Origin: Dasypus novemcinctus | Lineage: Eukaryota; Chordata; Mammalia; Cingulata; Dasypodidae | DNA length: 64,000 nucleotides | Direction: 5' to 3' | Assembly (NCBI RefSeq): GCF_030445035.2 | Contig: NC_080694.1 | Location: forward strand, 74,291,147 to 74,355,146 | Part shown: positions 1-11,655 of the stretch, one piece after another | Numbering within the stretch: the first letter of the stretch is position 1 | Layout: the number at the start of each line of letters is the position of its first letter | Made by a program: the position numbers and the translations under genes | Notes under the pieces: generated by a model | What the model saw: the letters and a program-made list of their open reading frames with translations, nothing else | What the model was told of the DNA's origin: nothing | Databases searched by the model: none

Positions 1-210
1 GGGCAGGTTTAAAGCTCCTTCACACAGAACCTGGGATGTGGACATCCCTAAGTGCAGAGCTGGCTGCTGGGGGCAGGTTTAAAGCTCCTTCACACAGAAC
101 CTGGGATGTGGACATCCCTAAGTGCAGAGCTGGCTGCTGGGGGCAGGTTTAAAGCTCCTTCACACAGAGCCTGGGATGTGGATGTCTCTAAGTGCAGAGG
201 CTCCTGGGGT
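1..210. repeat. 70-bp tandem repeat, three copies, cut by the window start
   Basis: The unit starts GGGCAGGTTTAAAGC at positions 1, 71 and 141, an exact 70-bp period. Copies 1 and 2 are nearly identical and copy 3 diverges at its end. Because the first base of the window is already inside the array, it probably continues to the left. The short ORFs across it are by-products of the repeat. Confidence 0.9.
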
Positions 211-1450
211 GGCAGGTGTCGTGTGGGAGGAGAGCTGTAGCTGGGCCTCTCATAGACCTCTTATTCTTCCTGTCAATTGCATCAAAATTAAAGCCCCAAC
301 CTCAGCAGGGCCAGGTGGGGGGGGGGGATGCCCAGCCCACAGGCTCGCCCAGCCCCTCCCTGTCCTCTCTCCACACACGCTGCTCCAGCTGGCGGAGGCC
401 TGGGTTGTGTTCATTTCCTCCATAGTAAAAGCAGGGAGGTGGACCAGGCAATTCCAGGGTTTCTACCAGGTGTTTATTATCATTTGAAGTTAAAGTCCTT
501 TATCCCAACATTTGAGCTTTGTACCTGCATGTTCTTTTCACACCCTTTATGCCCTTTAAAGTCACGTGCTTAATACATTGGTGCTCCCAGCTGGACTTCA
601 TTCTCAGCAGTACAATAACCCCTTAGTTGGTGCGATACTTTCACTAACGTGATAGAGCACTTTTACACATTATCGCATTACCTCCTCAAAGAGCTGTTAT
701 AGTCCTGTTTTGTTCTCTCTTTGGGTCTTATGAAGGCTGGGGAGAAAAAAGTGGAAACTTGTAAGAAACAAATAAATTTGTTAATTTTAGTCCAAAGCTC
801 ATATCAGTAATTATAAAAAAGAAAATTAATTCATGCTTATAAATGTTTACAAAATTAAATAACATTTATCTCATTATTGGTGAAATTTATTAATGTCACC
901 GATAGTATTAATAGAATGCATAGTATTGGCACAAGTAGGGAAACAAATAAACACAAAGCTGTAAAATGAACACCACTTTATAATCATATTGAGCATGAAA
1001 AGCGTTTATATTCAGTCACACAAAAGCATGTATGTAAATATATTTAATTTGGGTTGTTATAGACAGGCACACACATTGAAGAAAATAATTTGTAACTACC
1101 GCTACATACTACAAACAAGTAAATTCAAATGAATAAAATATTTAGAATAATATTCAGGAGTGTGTGTGCCATGCATTTAGTATTACGTAGTTTTTCACAT
1201 GAGCACATGTGTCATTGTGGGGTATATGTGTGTTGGTATGTGGTTTTGATGTTTGAACATACAGTATAAACTTATATGACAACTTAAAATCTAAATGTTT
1301 GAGGTGCTAAAAAATAATAGGAATATCACTGAAATATTTTAAACAATAATGTTGTAATGCCTAAGGTGGATAAAGTGTAATAAATAAAGTAACTGCGTTT
1401 TTTTCATCTTATAATCTTTTCATTTTCTATTAGATATTTTCCCCCATTTT
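211..1450. other. Intergenic, no gene seen; AT-rich from ~480
   Basis: No coding, RNA or recognisable promoter feature is visible. A G run lies near 317-327. The part from 480 onward is AT-rich with short A and T runs. A weak MIR-like similarity around 630-720 is too diverged to call. Confidence 0.6.
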
Positions 1451-1459
1451 TCTTATTTT

Positions 1460-2720
1460 TCAAAAGATACTTCAATTATATAAATGGTACAGAGAATATA
1501 TAGTGGATTGCCATATGCCCCACTTCTCACCACTCCCACATTTTCCCACATTAGCAACATCTTTCACCAGTGTGGTACATTCATTGCAATTGATAAACAC
1601 ATTTTGGAGCATTGCCACTATGCATGGATTCTAGTTTACATTGTAGTTTACACTCTGTTCTGTTAAACTCAAGTCCTGAAAATACACCCCCCCCAAATTA
1701 CACCTGTTTTTCCCCTCTCCATAACCCCAGAACATCCAAAAGTCACTGCCTCCACAGCTGGTGTTTCTCCCATTGCTAGAATGTCAATAAGTCAATAGTA
1801 GAATACTACTAAGTTTATTTTAGTCCATAGTTCGTTTCCCAATCCTGAGAACTCTGGGATGGTGATGCCCACTCCACCATTAATTGATGAGGGCTTCAAT
1901 CCCATACACCAGATTGATGGGACTCTTGTTTGCAGTCATAGGCACTCTCAGTTTCTTGGTATGTTGTTTGTTCATCATCTCCTCCACCTTAGTTGTCCTG
2001 GGTGAGTTCATTGAACTGGAGAATAGGTGTTGAAACTCCTTTGAGATTCAGGGTTCAGCTGGCACATGGACATTCCAAAGATTTAAGTCTCTTGGATGTA
2101 TATCTACCAACTCTAGTACTAATTATAAGTTCAAATAGAAGGACAAAAGAGTCATACATAGGGAAACCACTGCTGAGTCTAACTCTGCCACATTGGGGAG
2201 CATAAATACCAGGTTAAGGCCCACTGGCAAGGGGCCAACTTCCTGAGCTGTCTGCCCTGACTTCAGTGTCTAGATGTCTCCATATCCCACAGGAGCTTTG
2301 CTATTTGGGGTAGTATCTACTTTGTCTGTCAATGAGATCCTGTTGAGATGTGCATAAGCGTTACTTCTGGGATGGCCTCCTGGCTCACTTTGAAGTCTCT
2401 TAGCCATACTAACTCACTTGTCTTCAGCATTTTCCCCCTTTGGTCAAGGTGTTTTTTTCCCCCAGATGCATTGCTGGTTGGTACTTGATAGCAATCCCTC
2501 AGTGCCAAGGAGGCTCATTCCCAGGAGTCATGTCCCATGCTGGGGGGAAGTTATTGCTTTTACATGCTGAGTTTGGCTTAGAGAGAGGTCACATTTGAGA
2601 AACAAGGTGGCTCCCAGTAGATAACTCTTAGGCACCCTATGTCCTTAGGTTAAATTTCAATTTCAAGAACATAGGCTTATAAGCATAGTCATCAATATCA
2701 AGGGTCCTTCAATGGATCAT
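1460..2720 (-). mobile_element. Old 5'-truncated L1 3' module, inverted
   Basis: Read on the minus strand this stretch matches the ~1.7-kb module seen at 34.8-36.5 kb and 12.8-14.8 kb. Shared landmarks are the string around CCCAGCATGGGACATGACTC followed by a GAGCCTCCTTGGCACTGAGG-like segment (near 2500-2560), and the CAGATAAAGTAGATAC-like segment near 2310-2330. It is much more diverged than the other copies and has no open ORF. It is probably the oldest copy in the window. Both edges are approximate. Confidence 0.65.
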
Positions 2721-2924
2721 CCTCCCTCACAGGTCATTGTCCTGTACTTGCGGCATTCTTGTTCCATTAGAGAATGTGGCAGAGCTCCCCCAGATGGGAA
2801 TTTGATATTCTTGTGGTTACTGTGTGAATTCCATGCACCATGCCAATGCCCCATGAACATTTCAATACATTTATATGCATTACATGTATATCCAGGTGAA
2901 TTTCCTCCTATGTATTGCTTAGGA

Positions 2925-3105
2925 CTTTCAATGTAATTCTTTCATTCAACCCTCTTAGAAACCCTTGGAGGTAAGCATCATGCTCTGTGCACTTCATGGG
3001 TGGATAAATAGGCTCAGAGCACTTAAATGACTCTGTTGTCAGGTGGAGCTGGTGCCACCTGCCTGTGTGGGTTTGGATGTGCTGAGGCTCAAACCCAGAC
3101 AGGAC
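2925..3105 (+). repeat. MIR SINE fragment
   Basis: The order of weakly conserved blocks fits the MIR core: CTTAGAAACCCTTGGAGGTA, then a decayed 'cccattttacagat' region (CACTTCATGGGTGGATAAAT), CTCAGAGCACTTAAATGACT, and a 3' GCTCAAACCCAGAC. Assigned by memory of the family consensus. Confidence 0.6.
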
Positions 3106-3146
3106 CTGGGCCTGGGGGCAAGGGTAAACAGGAGCAGGTTCTCTCA

Positions 3147-3311
3147 GCACTGAGCCCTGTGCTCCGTAAATCCTCTCAGAGCTGGGCTCTGTGCTCCCTA
3201 AGTCCTCTGGGAGCTGAGCCCTGTGCTCCCTGAGTCCTCTCAGCACTGAGCCCTGTGCTCCCTGAGTCCTCTGGGTACTGAACCCTGTGCTCCCTGAGTC
3301 CTCTGGGCACC
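3147..3311. repeat. ~33-bp tandem repeat, about five copies
   Basis: Repeated unit of the form GAGCCCTGTGCTCCCTGAGT followed by CCTCTGGG or CCTCTCAG. About five head-to-tail copies with small differences. It directly follows the MIR fragment. Confidence 0.8.
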
Positions 3312-3914
3312 CCCTAAGGGCTGGCTCTCAACAGCACAGATGATTCTTCCCACACTAGCTTCCCTCATGGTTTAGCCAGAAAGTTCCACCCTTGTACACA
3401 GCTGAGCAGCCAGGCTGCCGGGCTAGCAGATCATGCGTCTGCTGAGGCTGGTCGAGGTCAGGTGGGGTCCGGCATCCTAGGGGAGTGAGCCCTGCCCAAG
3501 GAAGTGCCCAAATGGGACACCAGAGCTGGGACACTGGGTGCCTCTCCTGTCAGTCCTTGTCCTTGAGCTGTAGACCTGGAGGTGCCTGCAGAAGGCTTTT
3601 GTTTCTGCGAAGACATTCCTGAACACTGTGCTCCTTGTTTGTGCATTGCACACCCACAGGGACATCTTACACAGCAGACATTGCAGACACGTGTTTTATT
3701 ATGAATTTTCAGCAGATGGTGATTAATGTCTTGCTCTATCACAATGGGTGTTGTGGAGCAGCTTCCCAGCAGGTGGGTGGAGAGGGCTTTGCTTTCTAGC
3801 CGGGCCCTCCCCCAAGCTGCCTCTCTGGCCTGTTTCCTCGTCTGTAAAATGAGGGGTTGGACTTCATTATAGGTAAAATGATGTTGTGTGAGCCTTGCAG
3901 GAGCTGATAAGGAA
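3312..3914. other. Intergenic, no gene seen
   Basis: Mixed-composition sequence without splice-flanked coding similarity. The two overlapping minus-strand ORFs here have no recognisable motif. A MIR3-like scrap (TCTGTAAAATGAGGGGTTGG) lies near 3841-3860. Confidence 0.5.
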
Positions 3915-4155
3915 TGATGGATGGGTAGATGGGTGGATGGGTGGATGGCTGGGTAGAAAGATGGATTGATGGATGGGGGATGTGTGAATTGATGGATGGA
4001 TTGATGGATGGGTGGACTGGTGGAAGGATGTCTGGGTGGATGGATGGATTGATGGATGGATGGGTGAATGGATGGACTGATGGATGGGTGGATGGGTGGA
4101 TGGATGGATGGATGTGTGGATGAGTGAATGGGTGGGTAGATGCAAGGCTGGGTGG
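3915..4155. repeat. GGAT/GGGT-type simple repeat array
   Basis: Interrupted array of TGGATGGATGGG- and TTGATGGATGGA-type tetranucleotides over ~240 bp. It produces spurious ORFs on both strands (Pro/His/Ile/Ser-rich on -, Asp/Gly/Trp/Met-rich on +). It ends ~140 bp upstream of the TRIM26-like start codon. Confidence 0.95.
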
Positions 4156-6378
4156 GTGGACGGCCAGAGCTGGCAGCACTGCACAGGCTGCCTGCTGCCT
4201 CCCTTTGTCCTGCTGCTCTTTACCCCTTACTCTGTTCTCCAAGGAGGAGAAGCCTCTGCTTGTGAATGGAGACCCCTCTGTGTCGCTGGCGCCATGGCCG
4301 CGTCACCCCCCTGCGGAGCCTGGAGGAGGAGGTGACCTGCTCCATCTGCCTCGATTACCTACCGGACCCCGTGACCATGGACTGTGGCCACGTCTTCTGC
4401 CGCGGCTGCGACGGAGGAGACGTCCGCCCCACGGCGGGGGACCGCCCCGTCTGCCCGCTTTGCAAGAAGCCCTTTAAGAAGGAGAACGACCGGCCCGTGG
4501 GGCAGCTGGCCAGCCTGGTGGGGACCATTGAGCAGCTTAGGTGGACAAGGGCCGGCGACCGGGAGAGGCTGCCCAGGAGCAGCAGGACGCGAAGCTGTGC
4601 GCAGGCGCCGGGAGAAGCTGCACTGGTTCTGCGAGGACGACGGCCAGCTGCTCTGCGTCCTGTGCCGGGAGTCGCGGGAGCACCGGCCCCACACGGCCGT
4701 CCTGGTGGACAAGGCCGCCCACCGCACAGGGTGAGCCCGCCCCGTCCCTGCGCCCCACAAGGCGTCTAGCCCTGCCCGGAGTACCCACCGACCCGCTGCT
4801 TGTCTTTCTACAGGAGAAAATCCTGAACCACCTCAGTTCACTAAGGAGAGACGGGGACAAAATGCAGGGCTTCCGGGCGAAAGGAGACACTGACATCGTG
4901 GAGACGCTGGTAAGTGAGGTTAGGGAGGCCCAGCGAGGGGCGCACGGGCCAGGGGGCCAGGGAAGGGGGCGGGGCACACGAGCCAGGGTCTGCGGCTGGG
5001 AGACGCTTCCCGCCGGGCACTGTGGAGGGGCGCAAGAGCAGGCAGCCAGGGGCAGCGTCTGGGAGGCGCTCCGGAGCCGAGCGGGGCTGGAGGGGCCCGC
5101 CTTGGTGCAGGCCCTGCAGCCTGAGCTGTTCTCCGCCGACAAGTGCGTGGTTTCCTGGATGAATGTTTCCTTCTTTGACTTCCACCTCAGCTCATGTTTT
5201 CCCAGTGAGAGCCAAGGCGGAGGGAATTGAGAACTTTACTTCCTTTTTCTCCAAACGGGGTGATAAAATTAAAGGTTAAATGGGGCAGGGCATGATCCCT
5301 GATTGTGGCGGGAAGTCGTGGCCTGGGAAGGAAGGCGCTGGCTGCGGGCTGAGAACCGGCGGGGAGCACGCGAAGGCTCCAAGGCCCCCAGCTTCTGGTG
5401 CCCTGCAGGATCCGCTCGATCCAGGCCCCAGGGTTCAAGTAACAGAACCAAGGCAGCCTGCCACGTGCTTGCTCAGAGCTGGTGGGGAGGTCGGAGGTTC
5501 CAGCCTTGAGGGGCGTCTGTGGGGAGGGGGCAGTAGAGGGATGTGGAGGCAGCCAGGCTCTCCATAGGGAGAGTGAAGCAGGGTCATCCACGTTCAGGGC
5601 CACCTCCAGGCCAGAGGCCTGTGGCAGGGTTGAAGACCGGCGGAGGGCAGCCTGGACCGGGCAGGGGCTCCGGGGCAGGGGAGGGCGTGGTCCCCGAGCA
5701 GGGACGCGCAGGCCAGCCTCCCAGGGAGGAAGGCGTGTGCGGCTCAGGCGTGAGCCCCGCCCTCTGGCTTCCGTGGCCAGAGCCCTGAGCTGAGCAGCCG
5801 GGCGGGATCGGGTCCTGATGGCACAGCAGCCGGGAGGAGAGAAGGGGACCAGGGGCTCCCTGAAAGCCCCCACTCAGGAAGAGCCAGCCTCACCCGCTCG
5901 CGGGGGCCTGGAGGGGCCCAGCCTTGGGGGGGTGGTCCCCCCTACCCCTTCCCGCCCTGCAGAAGAAGCTCCAGGAGCAGAGGCAGGACATTGGCCGCCT
6001 TCGAGCAGGGCCACCAGTTCCTGAGGGAGTGGGAGCAGCACCTGCTGGAGCAGCTGGCGAAGCTGGAGCGGGAGCTCGTGGAGAGCCGGGGGAAGGTCCA
6101 GGCCAGGGCAGCCGGCGAGCTCTCAGCCTGGCCGTGGTCATCTCTAGCTGGAGGACAAGGCCCAGCAGCCGCCACACAGCTTCTGCAGGTCAGCGGGTCC
6201 ACATAGGCCACCCGACCGACACATGCATGAGGCCTCTGTTTTCTCATCTGGACATGGGGTGTCTCCGGTGACCCTCCCTACCCGTGAAGGATCAAGTGGG
6301 CATAAATGGGTACCTGCCAGGGGTGGCTAGACACCCTGTCTCAGGAAACACTTAGAAATGAACAAGTGCCGTAGAGAT

Positions 6379-6391
6379 GGGGGGGGGGGGT
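6379..6391. repeat. G homopolymer in TRIM26-pseudogene intron
   Basis: A run of about a dozen G residues within the intron after exon C. Prone to length error in sequencing. Confidence 0.8.
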
Positions 6392-7614
6392 GCTGACCTC
6401 ATCACCATCCTCACCCCACCATGAGCCCCTCTGGGTCCCTGCAGGTGCTTCTCTAGTGAAGGTTTCTGAGGTCTTGAGATGCCAGAGAGCTGCACCGCGG
6501 CTTCTCCCAAGCACTGGGAGGGTCAGGAGAGGACGGGCAAGTGGAGACCAGAGCAGAGATGGGTGATCCTGGAAATACCACTGGAGAAACCAGTTGGAGA
6601 GAGGTAGGGCCCTCTGGGAGGGCTCCCTGGAGGCGGAGACGTTCTACAGACAGAAGACAGACACTGCAGCCTCCCGGAGCAGCTACAGCCTGAGTAGGGC
6701 TCGGCCACCTTGGGACAGGGCGTGTTTGTCCTGCCTCCTGGGTCGGGGTGGGCAGTGCCTGCCTGCGTGGTGGGGGTCTCGGGCCTGTCTTAGCAGCGGA
6801 ACCACCAGACGCTCCTGAAAATGTCATCCTGGCCGTCGGCAGCCGGGGGCAGGGGCACGGAGGACCCGGCAGTGCAGGGATGCGCCGGGGTGGGCTCCGC
6901 CTTCTTCCCACCTTGTGGGTGCAGACCCGCAGTCGGGACTGGCCGGTCAGCCCCCCACGGAGGCCCAGAGGGGAAGTTGAGGGCAGTTCCTCTTTTAAAG
7001 GACGAGACCCCAACGTGACGATCGCTGCTTCCTTCTCCATCCCTTTCCATTGGTGGGACTGGGTCACATGACCAGACCCAGTTGCCAGGGAATCAGGAGT
7101 ATAGCTTCTGGGTGGGGGGCCACCTGCACCTGTAACCCCCGTTCTGTCACCGAGGGAAGGCGGTCCTGGGGCTGGCCGTCTTCACACCGTAAAACACGCC
7201 TACACGCCCTGAGACCCTCGCTGACCTCCCACTCCACGTGAAATGAAATCCTCCCTCCCGAGCGCTGCCGTCGGCCCTGCCTTCCCTGCCCCATCCTTGC
7301 CACGTTACCAGCCTGGCGCCTCCTCTTCCGTCACTACTCAGTACACGTGTCTCCAGAGGTCACTGCTGTCATTCTCTCCCGTTTGATTCAGACACTACAA
7401 TTATTTTTGGAGTTTTTTTGTTCTTCTTTTGATCCGCTGCTCCCACTAGAATCTCAGCTCCTGTGAAGAGACCACGTTTGTCTTTTCCAGGGACGTGTTC
7501 CAGGCTCTAGGGCAGCACTAGGGACACGTGAGGTGTCCAGTCACTCACCTTGTCTTGTGCTTTCCTTCCAGGACACCAGGGGACTTCCTGAGCAGGAGAG
7601 GAGCTTCCTCTCCA

Positions 7615-8140
7615 GCGAGCCCCGTGCCCTCCTCTCCATGGTCCACTTGACCCTCCACACTGAGCCCCGTCCCCTCCTCTCCATGGCCCACTTGACCCTC
7701 CACACTGAGCCCCCTCCCCTCCTCTCCATGGTCCACTTGACCCTCCACGCTGAGCTCCCTCCCCTCCTCTCCATGGTTCCCTTGACCCTCCACACCGAGC
7801 CCCTCCCCTCCTCTCCATGGTCCACTTGACCCTCCACACTGAGCCCCCTCCCCTCCTCTCCATGGTCCCCTTGACCCTCCACACTGAGCCCCTCCCCTCC
7901 TCTCCGTGGTCCACTTGACCCTTCACACTGAGCCCCTCCCCTCCTCTCCATGGTCCCCTTGACCCTCCACACTGAGCCCCCTCCCCTCCTCTCCATGGTC
8001 CACTTGACCCTTCACACTGAGCCCCTCTCCTCCTCTCCATGGTCCCCTTGACCCTCCACACTGAGCCCCTCCCCTCCTCTCCATGGTCCACTTGACCCTC
8101 CACCCTGAGCCCCCTCCCCTCCTCTCCATGGTCCATTTGA
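7615..8140. repeat. ~45-bp VNTR (about 12 copies) inside the TRIM26 pseudogene
   Basis: Unit is CCTCTCCATGGTCCACTTGA followed by CCCTCCACACTGAGCCCCCT and CCCCT. There are about a dozen copies of 43-46 bp. Two versions alternate in part of the array: GGTCCACTTGACC and GGTCCCCTTGACC. It starts ~20 bp after the tiny exon D and fills the intron before exon E. The long ORFs on both strands across it are repeat artefacts. Confidence 0.95.
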
Positions 8141-9388
8141 ATTGACAGGGCAGTGATAAGGGCTCTAGAGGACCCTCACCCAGGCTCCATCCGGGGACCC
8201 TCCCTCCTGGGGAGCAGGAACGCCTCCTTGGGGAGCTGGAGACCTGCTCTGCACCCGAGCAAGGTCTCCAAGCCCAGCTCCTGGCCACTAAGCGCCTTGG
8301 GGATGGACAGGGCGGGACGTGGTGCAGACGGAAGCGCTCTGATGGCTTGACCCCTGCTTTGGGCAGTTCACGTGGTCTCCAAGCCCCGCTTTCCTCTGAA
8401 GTGGGGGTCATGCCCGCCCTGTCCCTCAGCTGTCCTGAGGAAGAGGAGGGAAGTGGGTTCTTGCGCTGCCGTCCCCTCAGGTATCCCCGGAAGAAGGTCT
8501 GGATCGGGAAGCCCATTGCTCCGGTGGTTAAGAAAAGGACTAGTGAATTCTCGGATAAACTCCTCCCCCTGCAGCAAGGCCTGAGAGAGTTCCAAGGTAA
8601 TGGGGAGGGCTCGGCGGGCGTCGGAGTCGGGCTTGGCTCCTGGACCTGGCTGTTCTATCCTGGGCGTCTCGGGATGGACCTTTCCTGGATATCCGCCTCT
8701 GCTGAGGGACCTGGAGTATACAACAGGTGAGGGCCCAGGGTCGGCGCAGGTGAGGACAGCGGCTGCCCCTGCGCCCCCAGAGCTCCCCAAGCCCGAGCCC
8801 TGGCGCTGCCGGCAGCTCCTGTCTGGAGTCTGCGTCGAGGCTCTGCTCCCCCCGTTCGCCTGTCCTGGCCTCACGGACCTCCCTGGGCTTCCCCAGCTCA
8901 GCGCCTGGCCCTTGGCGCCAGCGTCCAGCCAGAAGCGCCCCGAGGGCCCGGCCAGCCCCCCGCAGCCCCGCCGCAGCCCCCCTCCGCCCCCGCCCCCAGG
9001 CCTGCGCAGCACTTCCCAGGGCTGGGGACCCCGCCCGCCCGCTGACACGCCCCTCCCTGTCCCGCAGTGAGCGTCATTCTGGACCCGCAGTCGGCCAGCG
9101 GCCACCTGCTGCTGTCACAGGACTGGAAGCGCGTGTTGTACAGCAGCCTGCGCCGCGGGGCCCACCCCCAGCAGTTCACCTGCGACCCCGGGGCGCTGGC
9201 AGCAAGGGCGTCACCTGGGGCAGGGGCTACGGGAGGAGGAGGTGCAGAGGGGGCTGCTCCTGGGACGGGGAGGGGGACGGCGAGGAGGAGGGGGAGGAGA
9301 GGACAGGGAGAGGAAGGAGGAGGGGAGGAAGGGGAGGAGGGGGAGAGGGGAGGAGAGGGAGGAGGGAGAGGTATCATTTTAAATCTTT

Positions 9389-9724
9389 TTTTTAAATGAT
9401 TTACTCCTTCCCCTGCCCTTACTCGCTGTCTCCTCTCTCTGTGTTCTTCTCTTTAGGTGGCACCGGGAACAGATGCTGGGACCTTCCGGAGTGGGGGAGA
9501 GGCGCTCAATCTCTTGCTCCCTCTCAGCTCCCTGGCCTGCTGTGTCTCTTATTGTCTGTCCTCCATGTCTCTTGTTGTTGCGTCGTCTTTCTGGGCCAGC
9601 TCTCTGCATGGGCCAGCACTCCTGCACGTGCCAGCTCACCTTCACCAGGAGGCTCTGGGAATCGAACCCTGGGCCTCCTATATGGTAGGCAGGAGCCCGA
9701 TTGCTTGAGCCACATCTGCTTCCC
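9389..9724 (-). mobile_element. DAS-type tRNA-derived SINE with 15-bp target duplication
   Basis: On the minus strand it begins at 9724 with a tRNA-like head: box A-like TGTGGCTCAAGCAATCGGGC and a canonical box B GGTTCGATTCC. A unique body and an A-rich tail end near 9389. The 15-bp string TCATTTTAAATCTTT flanks it at 9374-9388 and 9725-9739, a perfect target-site duplication and so proof of retroposition. The sequence fits the xenarthran DAS family by memory. It sits just beyond the last recognisable TRIM26 coding sequence. Confidence 0.88.
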
Positions 9725-9739
9725 TCATTTTAAATCTTT

Positions 9740-10204
9740 CAGTTCCATCATTTGAGTCCTTTCGTAAAGAGCATAGCTGCATTTTAAAATCAAACCTTGG
9801 AGCTTGTCTTTTGGCAAATGATTTTTTTATTTACGTTTATTAAGACTATTGATATATTAATTTTTATCATATTTTGTTAATTCTTTTTATCATTTTTTCA
9901 GCTTTGTTCACTCTTTTTTCATATTTTTGTTGAATTGAGTGAGCTTTCTTTATTCCATTGTTTCTCATTTCCTAGTTTGGAAGTTATGAATTCTATTTGT
10001 TTGCTTCCAATATTTTTTAAGCATATAATTCATTTATACAGAGAAATCATGTGCAGTGATCTGTTTACAGTCTTCCAATTTTCATTTCCACTGGCTGGAT
10101 GTATTTCATATAATAGCCAGCATTCACTTTAACTGACATCATTATAAACATGCCAGGACTTAGGGCTTTATTGTCCAGGCCTTTTAAAGACTATGAGCTC
10201 GCTG
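9740..10204. other. AT-rich intergenic stretch, nothing identified
   Basis: T-rich sequence with no convincing ORF or motif. It resembles decayed LINE-type sequence but cannot be assigned. Confidence 0.5.
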
Positions 10205-10762
10205 TGTTTTTTTGTTTTTTCGTTTTTAACCTTTTTTGCATTTATTGTATGCTGAAGTTATTCCTGAGCCATAAGTTTTTGTTTCTTCAGTTTCTTCTGG
10301 GATAACTTTTTCTTGGGCAATCTCCTCTTCTGGTTTAGCAACAATTTGTTCTTTTCCCATAAGGATGGTCTCCATGCTGCGGGGGGAGCTCATGTGTGGG
10401 TTACTCCGACCATGAGCTCTGTAAGTAGCTGGTGCATCTTGGGGGCTTTGTTCACCTGGAAGTGCTCAGTGACCAGAGAATCTACATCCAAACCCTTAAG
10501 TTCAGCATTACTCTCTGCATTTTGAAGCATGGGCAGCAGAAGTTCAGCACTTTTTGGGCCACCGACCATGTGTCCAGCCCACTGTTCAGCCTGGTGCACC
10601 TCCCAAGCCACCATTGTGATGACGGAATGGAGCACCTGCTTCTGTGAGGTGACATCTTTGAGATACTTGGTGGCTTTTCCAATATGCACACCCTTGATGG
10701 CCTGGGCAGTTTCTTGGGTGTTCTTAAGGTGACATAAAGATTTGAACCTCTTGATTTGCATG
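10205..10762 (-). pseudogene. RPL17: RPL17 processed pseudogene, 5'-truncated
   Basis: On the minus strand the sequence encodes segments of ribosomal protein L17 (uL22) without introns: [59 protein letters not shown]. After a frame change the C-terminal part near [17 protein letters not shown] follows, then a stop. A poly(A) signal CAATAAATGC lies near 10232-10245, and an A-rich tail lies at the low-coordinate end. The N-terminal ~35 codons are missing, so this is a 5'-truncated L1-mobilised retrocopy. Frameshifts and substitutions make it non-functional. No promoter is visible. Confidence 0.92.
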
Positions 10763-11235
10763 ATTTTGTGGCATTATCTGTCGAGGAAACAGCAAACCAT
10801 TTTCAGACATCACCGACATGCTGGCCTCCAGGTAGAGGCACTGGTCCCAGGCCACGCCGCTCCCCATGGGCAATGGGCCCTGCCACCCCCTTTCCCACCC
10901 TTCATGCCCCTCCAGGGCTGCAGACCCCCGATAGCCCATCATGCAAAGCTAAGCTTTTTCCCAAGTCCCCCAGCCCGGGGGTCCCTGCCTCCAGCAGAGA
11001 ATCACTAGCCCCGAGAGTTCTCCTCCAGGAGGCTCCAGACCAGCAGTGCCGAGGGCAGGAGGGGGGACGGCCTCGCTGTTATGTTTAACAGAGAAATTAA
11101 ATCCAACTTCACTTTCTATAATCACCCATGTGAAATTTTACAGTAAGATTCACCAGTCTTTTTTCCATCTAATCAATTGATCCACCAAAATCAATTTCAT
11201 ACTGTGAAATTTTCAACACATTTCACTGTTTCTTT
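10763..11235. other. Intergenic, no gene seen
   Basis: GC-rich to ~11060 and AT-rich after. Two overlapping Pro-rich + strand ORFs (to 11088) have no recognisable domain and no coding signature. Confidence 0.5.
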
Positions 11236-11239
11236 TCAA

Positions 11240-11655
11240 GTTTATTATTTGCAGGCATTATAAACCAAGACAAATTGAAGTGTAATAGCACTTCATAAAT
11301 CAGACAGCTAGACAGCCAGGAGGAATAAATTTAGAGATCCTTCATTTTTCGGCTGGGCACACCCTCCACCATAAGTAGGTGAGGGGCCCCAAGTCAGGGG
11401 AACTTGGGTTTTATAGGGGTCCATTCAAAAGGAGGGGTCGTTTTCACAGGCTGAGAAGGAGTTTTATTGGTTAAGCTAATGTTGCTTTCTAATGCTGAGC
11501 AAGCAAGCAAGTTACAGAGGCAGGACATTGGCAGTCAGCGAGCTATAGGGGACCAGGGTGTTTACCTCTGGGGGTGGATGTGAGGCCAGAAGCATGTTCA
11601 GCCTCAGGTTGTTGGAATAGGCCCAGTTAGAGCCTTCTACAACTTACTATACACT
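11240..11655 (-). mobile_element. Probable solo LTR (ERV1-like), minus strand
   Basis: Read on the minus strand, from TGTAGAAGGCTCTAACTGGG, the stretch has the promoter layout of an LTR: a CCAATAAAACTCC element, then CCCCTATAAAACCCAAG (TATA box), then the CCTGACTTGGGGCCCC region and a pyrimidine-rich 3' part. No matching partner LTR or internal region was found in the window. Boundaries and family are uncertain. Confidence 0.42.

Larger units (their letters stand above)
4293..9373 (+). pseudogene. TRIM26: TRIM26 pseudogene (unprocessed, multi-frameshift)
   Basis: TRIM26 is an MHC-linked RING/B-box/coiled-coil/B30.2 ubiquitin ligase. Here the exons keep their order and most splice sites, but the frame is broken repeatedly. 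Exon A (4293-4730) has the RING core [18 protein letters not shown] and a B-box with [18 protein letters not shown]. Exon B (4812-4909, AG/GTAAGT) gives EKILNHLSSLRRD. Exon C (5962-6188) gives [10 protein letters not shown] and [18 protein letters not shown] in different frames. A tiny exon D is near 7572-7595. Exon E (8479-8596) gives [18 protein letters not shown]. Exon F is near 8688-8730. Exon G (9068-9373) starts the B30.2 domain with [17 protein letters not shown] and runs into an acidic GA-rich tract. Frameshifts occur near 4300, 4540, 4604, 6000, 6125, 7576 and 9197. The end of B30.2 is missing; SINE-flanked unrelated DNA follows. Assembly indels could explain some frameshifts but hardly all. 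Confidence 0.88.

Noticed and set aside
1..210. CRISPR-like array
   Set aside because: Contiguous 70-bp units without spacers, in a eukaryotic genome.
3796..4335. Pro/His/Ser-rich ORFs of up to 148 codons over the GGAT array
   Set aside because: Their sequence is just the tetranucleotide repeat read in different frames; no unique coding part.
4293..4730. Functional RING protein from the 167-codon ORF at 4266
   Set aside because: The ATG at 4266 is out of the family context. The true family start (4293) is frameshifted after five codons, and the frame leaves TRIM26 after ~4540.
7507..8516. Long ORFs (209, 197 and 151 codons) on the minus strand and 98 codons on +
   Set aside because: They are the 45-bp VNTR translated; the unit length lets frames stay open on both strands.
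9240..9372. Separate GA-rich microsatellite
   Set aside because: It coincides with the acidic Glu/Asp-rich stretch of the TRIM26 B30.2 exon, though it has probably expanded.
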